Assembly (NCBI GenBank): GCA_003640385.1
Contig: RCAB01000778.1
Location: 1-20,057, forward strand
From: Setaria digitata
Lineage: Eukaryota; Nematoda; Chromadorea; Rhabditida; Setariidae
DNA length: 20,057 nucleotides
Direction: 5' to 3'
Shown: positions 11,101 to 17,100 of the stretch, piece after piece
Layout of the letters: each line of letters opens with the position of its first letter
Numbering within the stretch: the first letter of the stretch is position 1
Made by a program: the position numbers and the translations under genes
Notes under the pieces: generated by a model
The model's input: the letters and a program-made list of their open reading frames with translations, nothing else
The model's database searches: none
Told to the model about the DNA's origin: nothing

Positions 11101-14100
11101 GTGTATGAATCATAATCCACAGTTTGGCCATATCCACCATATCCATATTCATGTAATTGGTCATACTGTGATCTACCGTAATCAGATAATGCTGTTGATT
11201 GTTGATCATCATTACCTGGCATTTCAAACTGATGTCTGTAATCTTGACCTGTTGTTGATTGCTGATCATATCTTGGATAATTGGATGGATAACTAATCTG
11301 GCCATAATCTTGATACAGTGTGCTACTGTAATCGTAATTTACACTTTGCGCTTCCTCATAACTATAAGTTTGCGGTTCGTTATAACCATAAGTATACTGC
11401 TGATATTCGTTTGGTTGCTGATAAAGCGTACTGCTGTCTAAAATCATGCAATGTATGAAATTTCTTTAATAAAATTCTTTTTTTTTATGAAAAAATAATC
11501 TGAATGACATAAAAGTTCGAAATTTTCACATTAAAATATAACAGCTTTTAACAACCTTTTTCCTTCTCTTATAGATCTATTGAAAAAATAATTGGAAATA
11601 ATATTTCAGTGATGCCAGAATTAATTCATTAAAATTTTTCAATTCCGCTACATTGTATGTCCTAAAACGAGCGTTGTAATTAGTTAATTTGAAAATTTCA
11701 CTTACAGAAAATACAAATTTATGAAAGAATACAACGACGATATTGAAGATGCACCTGTTTGCTGGAAAGCTCTCATAGCAGAAGTAATATCATCTCGTTT
11801 TTCTTCAGTACTGTGATATGCACCTGCATAATCTCGACTTTCTCCATTCTCGTAATGCGCTTGTGCATCATATTGTTTTGTTAACTGATCATTTTCCACT
11901 TCATAATTTTGTTGTCCATTAGATTTCTGTTCTGCACCACATTTTTGTTGAATCTCATTTGCTGAATCTAAACTAGCTTTGATGCCATGATTTACTGTTT
12001 CTTTTTCTGATTCAATTATGCTTCTTTTCCTTGATTCAAAATCTTCTGATCGATCTGAAAATGAGAACAAAAATGCATTTATTTTCTCTTCTTTACATTT
12101 ATTATTTAACAGCAAGTAAATAACAACATATTAAAATTGCTAATTTCTTAATTGTTAACAGAGCAGAGGGAAAAATCTCATAAATCCATAGGACAACCAA
12201 GAAAAAAAAACTGAAGCATTCTTTTCCCTAATTGAGCACGAGAAGGTTGACGATTGAAGATGTTCATAATGTAAAGAGTAAGAATAATCAATGAAAGTAT
12301 CAGAATCTTCGCACGATGCTAAATTTAAAACAAGGAAATGTTTCTGATGTGCTAAAATAAGAATAAAATTTTTTTTCCTTTTTTCAAACCAAAAATGTCA
12401 ATCCGATGTAAAATTTAAGTCTTAATTTTACATCGCATTTATCAGTAAATATCTCTCGAAGGTGGACTATGAACAAAAATGTTCATACATATATCATGTT
12501 ATTTTCGTGAATTATTTCATAGGAAAGAAATTATTAATACATGGAATCATTATGATTAGTGTTGCTAACTTTCCCTTAATCTAAACTACTAAGATATTGC
12601 TTTCGAGGCTCATCATTCAGATTGGAAATAACAGATAAAATGTCCGATTGATAACTTTCGTTAATTAATTAAAAAAATAAAAGAAAAAAGCAGCAAGTAT
12701 AAAATTAATTTACTCAGAAATTTTCATATTCATTGCTAAAATTAGCCATTCAAATTTACTAATTTTTTTCCTGCTAACAGAAGAATGAATTAAGGTATGA
12801 AAAAGCACAAAATTACCTGATTCTTGATCAATCATTGGAGCAATTTCAGATTTCGTTTTATTACAAATACTACCGACATGGGCTGTTGATGAATTGAGAG
12901 TCTGAAACATGAAGTAATAATTTCATCGTATTTATCAGTGTGCGACATTATTTACCATACATTTTTTGTATGATTATGTGGGTTAACAAAATTTCATCAG
13001 AAATTTTCTTAATTTGCAAAAAATTTTTTTGGAATAGATATTAAATTTAAAAATTCAATATAAAATAATGTATTAAAACCAATATATTCACTTCATTTCC
13101 GCATTTTATTGCCAATGAAATTAAATAGTCTATTTAGTTAATTGTTCTTATTTTATCATCAAGCATTATTTATCCAATATTAAAAGGATTGCGCAGGCTT
13201 TTTTGAGGTATCTCAGAACAAACATTAGCAACTTTTTTTTGGCCTTCAAATAGATAGGCTAATGAGAAGAGAATGAAATAGAAACTAATAATGCGGCAAA
13301 AGATAATAATAGATTTAAAATATCATAAATTTGGAAAAAAATAAAAACGAAATACAACACAAAATGCAAGCGAAAAATACATGTAGAAATGAAAAATAAG
13401 AAATTACAAATAAAAAAACACTAAAATACAAAAGACTTAAAATAAAAACACAAATTAAAAATGAAAATTTAAAAGCAGTATGAATTAAAAGAATAAATCG
13501 AAATAGGAAAAAAATATTGGTATAAAATGTTTTTGCTAACTAAACATTCGTTCAAACAATAAAAAAGAAATGAATATTTAATTTTTCATTTAAGCATTCT
13601 TAATATTTCTCAAAAGACTGATAAGATCTTGCTGTGAAATTTATAAAATCAGCAAATATGAATAACCTCTCTGTTATCACCAGCATCACTTGAAGAATGT
13701 ATCATTGAAGTGAATGTGGAGGACGTTAGATCATCTCGTACTACTGATATATCAAATGATAACTTCTTATCCTGTGTTAGCTTAGAATTAATACCATTAT
13801 TTACCTTGAGTATTTGAAATATGATTTTATTGGAGAGATGCTAAAATATGAATATACCTGAAATTATGTAAATCAATCATAAACACAATTGTTAATTAAA
13901 AGCGAATTAAAATATAACTATAGTTGAACAGAAATAAATCACTCGCAAATACATAAATAATTGAACAAAATCTGAGAATTTTTTGAAGGTAACGCAAAAC
14001 AAAATTGTAAAATTTGGGAATTTTTTTTTTCTTTTTTTTTTCAGGAATATTTTCACCCAAATAACGTGCATGATATTAAGTTGTAAACTATTTAATCATG

Positions 14101-17100
14101 ATTTCAGATTTAAATATAAAATTTCAGCATTATTTTCTAAAAATGTTTCGTTAAAAAACTCTGAAAATATTTCAACACTAATTCCTTTTCTTAAAAAAAA
14201 CTAACATCGTTTTAAATAGATCAATTGACTCGGCTAGTTTTTCGAGAAGTTTCAATTAAAAAAAAAAAGTAAAACTGAAGGGAATTTCAGTATGATAATA
14301 TGAATATACTCGAACTTATTACGATTGATTTTGTTAACTTAATGATTTAGCGGGGAAAAAAAAAAGAAGAAAAAAAGGAAGCAATTAAAAGTAAACGATT
14401 GATTGCGCGATATGCTCGATTAATTTTTAAAAAAAAAGTGGTGAAAAAAATTATTGAAGAAAAAGGATAAAATAGTTGGATAATCTGATCGAAGACTTTC
14501 AATATTTTTAAATGGAATTAAATTTAACATTACTAAGAAATACTTCTATGGAAAAATTTTTTAATTTTTTTCCTACTGTTTATTTTTCTTCCTAATTTTT
14601 TCCCTTTTTTGATTTTTAAATTTTCATTAATTCAATTTTATAATTGTTAATTGGTTCTATACTTATGTACTTTATCAAAATTTGTAAAATCTTTTTTCTT
14701 TTTCTTTTTTATTTTTTTTAAGAGAAAAAAAGAGACGAGTAAAAAAAAAAAGTTAAGGGAATCAAGTAAGCAATCTGCTTGATAGGACCCAAAGGAATTA
14801 CAAATGATAAAGTAAGCATGGCATTTTGCAAAAAAAAAAGAAAAAATTTAAAAACAGCCATTTCATTTATATTTCTCGGGAAAAGCCAATAAGCCAAAGA
14901 TGATGTAGCCTTTCTCTTTTCCTTAGAAAAGAAAAAGAACAAAAAAGAAGCTAAAAAGATGTATCTGATCAATCTCCTAGAAATAGAACATCTATGAGGA
15001 AGCGAACTAAAAAAAATGAGAATTTTCTTATATAAAGTTTATTTTTCTTTTTCTATTTTAAGGAATAATAATTTTTAAAAAAGGAGACAAATTAACTGAT
15101 AAATTTGAATTTGCACAGGCAAATGAAAGTCAAGAAATATTGGAAATAGATTTTAAAATATGTTAAAGTAAATTCGACTGTTACACAGACTTACTATTAG
15201 ATACGTCGGTAAAATTTAGAATTTTTGTAATGTTTCTTGTTTTTTTTTGAAAAAAAAAAAAAGAAGAGGAAATAATTAATAACTAACCGTAATATTTGCT
15301 TGGTTCATTTCTTTACTTTCACCAGACATTGGTATTTCGGATTCTTCTACTGCAATAGAAATAAAAATTTCATTATTATTATTTTTTGCAGCATAAAATA
15401 ATTGTCAAAAATGAAAAACAAAAAAAATTTAATTTCAGAAATTTTTAACAAAAAAAAAAGTAATAAAACAACAAAAAGTAATAAAATTTTTAGGTGCACT
15501 TAATTTTTAATGTCCATTAGCGTTAAAAAGGCTTTCGTACTAATTTTTTTAATCAAAATTCAGTGATATGTGCTGATTTTAGAAATAACTGAAAGAGAGA
15601 CTAGAGAAGGGAATTAATGAATTATTAATAGTGTGCATGGAAAATATTCCTATTAAATCATTTGCATGGTATGATAAATTATTGAAAAGATTTAATGAAA
15701 TATCCTAATGACTCAATGTTGGATTTTTAAAAGGAAGCAAAAGTGATTAGATTAGAAAAAATGATGAAAAATTAATTATTAAAATTTCGGATTGAATAAT
15801 GGACAAGCAAAATATAGAAAAAAAAGAAAGAAAGAAGGAAAATAGAAATGGATGAACGAGAAAGAACAAGTTTTTTTTTAATAATTTAAAAATAAAATTA
15901 ATAAAAGTTAACTGAGAGATATTATCAGTGATCGAATCACTCAAATCATGCAATAAAATAAAATACACCAAAATGAAGTTAGAAATTCATGCATTTACTA
16001 GAAGATAATTTAAAAAATTCCAAGTAATGATAAAAAAGAACAAAACAGATTAATGCCTATCTTTATTTAGATAAGTTATATTAAGCCGTCCCAAGTCCCA
16101 AACAAATTAAAAAGATAAGTATTCGAAAAAAAATAGAAAAAAAAGAAACCAATCAGTTAATTAAATAAATGGAAAACTAAAGCGAAATACGAAATAAAAT
16201 TTTAAAGGTCGATAGAAGAATTTAGAGTGATAGATGTTGTAATTAATTGTAATTCATGTATGAATTAATCAATAATATATGTTTATTACCATTTTAGAAT
16301 ATTTAAAATAAGTAAATTTTCGTTTCGGAAATTTAAAAATCATAAGTGTAGTTCAATTGTGGAGAAAAAAAATCACATTCACTGTTTGCCTTAATTTAAA
16401 AAATTTATAAAATCATTTTTGAAAAAGGATTTTCTTTTTTTCAATTTTCCTCCCTCCGTCCAAAAAACTTTAATAATAAGAAATTTGTGCAAAAAAAAAG
16501 AAAAGAAAAATAAGAGAAAGAATGGAAAAAGGAAGTTATTAAAAAGTAATTAGAAGTACTGCAGAAAAGGTATCACTGAAGTGATGGCAAAGGCTATTAA
16601 AATGCATGCTAAAGACACAAGTAATATGCATGCATGCATGCGATGCACGTTTCCTGCTTTTTTAGTATGTCTAATTCAATTCTGAGGCATGCCTTCTTCT
16701 TTTTCGAAAACTGACTGACTAAAATCAATGCTTAAAAATAGATCTCTCGGGTGCTAGGAATGGGAAATGTGATGGGAATATATGAGAGGACTTGCTTTAA
16801 GGCTTATTCAGCTGCTGAAGGCCTTAAAAATGTTCTAAGGCCTATTTGAAGAGCTTAAAAGCTTTAATGCATAACCAGCAAAATGATTGATGAAACAAAC
16901 AAAGTCTATAGAAAAGCGCATATGCGCACATGCACGCGTATACGCACATACACGCGTACGCATACGTATAAACATACACATAAAGTAAACGTACGCAAAA
17001 AAAAAAAGAAAAAAAAGGACATTTTAGCTTTTCATTTCTAAATTTTGATTTTTTCTTTTCTTTTAATGAGAAAAAAATAGAGAAATCGATTATTTATTAG

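Noticed and set aside
11060..11441. Several plus- and minus-strand frames overlapping exon 8
   Set aside because: Shadows of the Tyr/Gln-rich exon: repeated TAT and CAA codons read as His, Ile and Met strings in other frames.
14718..14972. 84-codon hydrophobic minus-strand frame, possible membrane protein
   Set aside because: Built mainly from TTT/TTC codons of A/T-run intron DNA, with no recognisable family and no supporting splice context.
15747..15971. 74-codon hydrophobic minus-strand frame in the large intron
   Set aside because: Same A/T-run origin; Phe, Leu and Ile content reflects base composition only.
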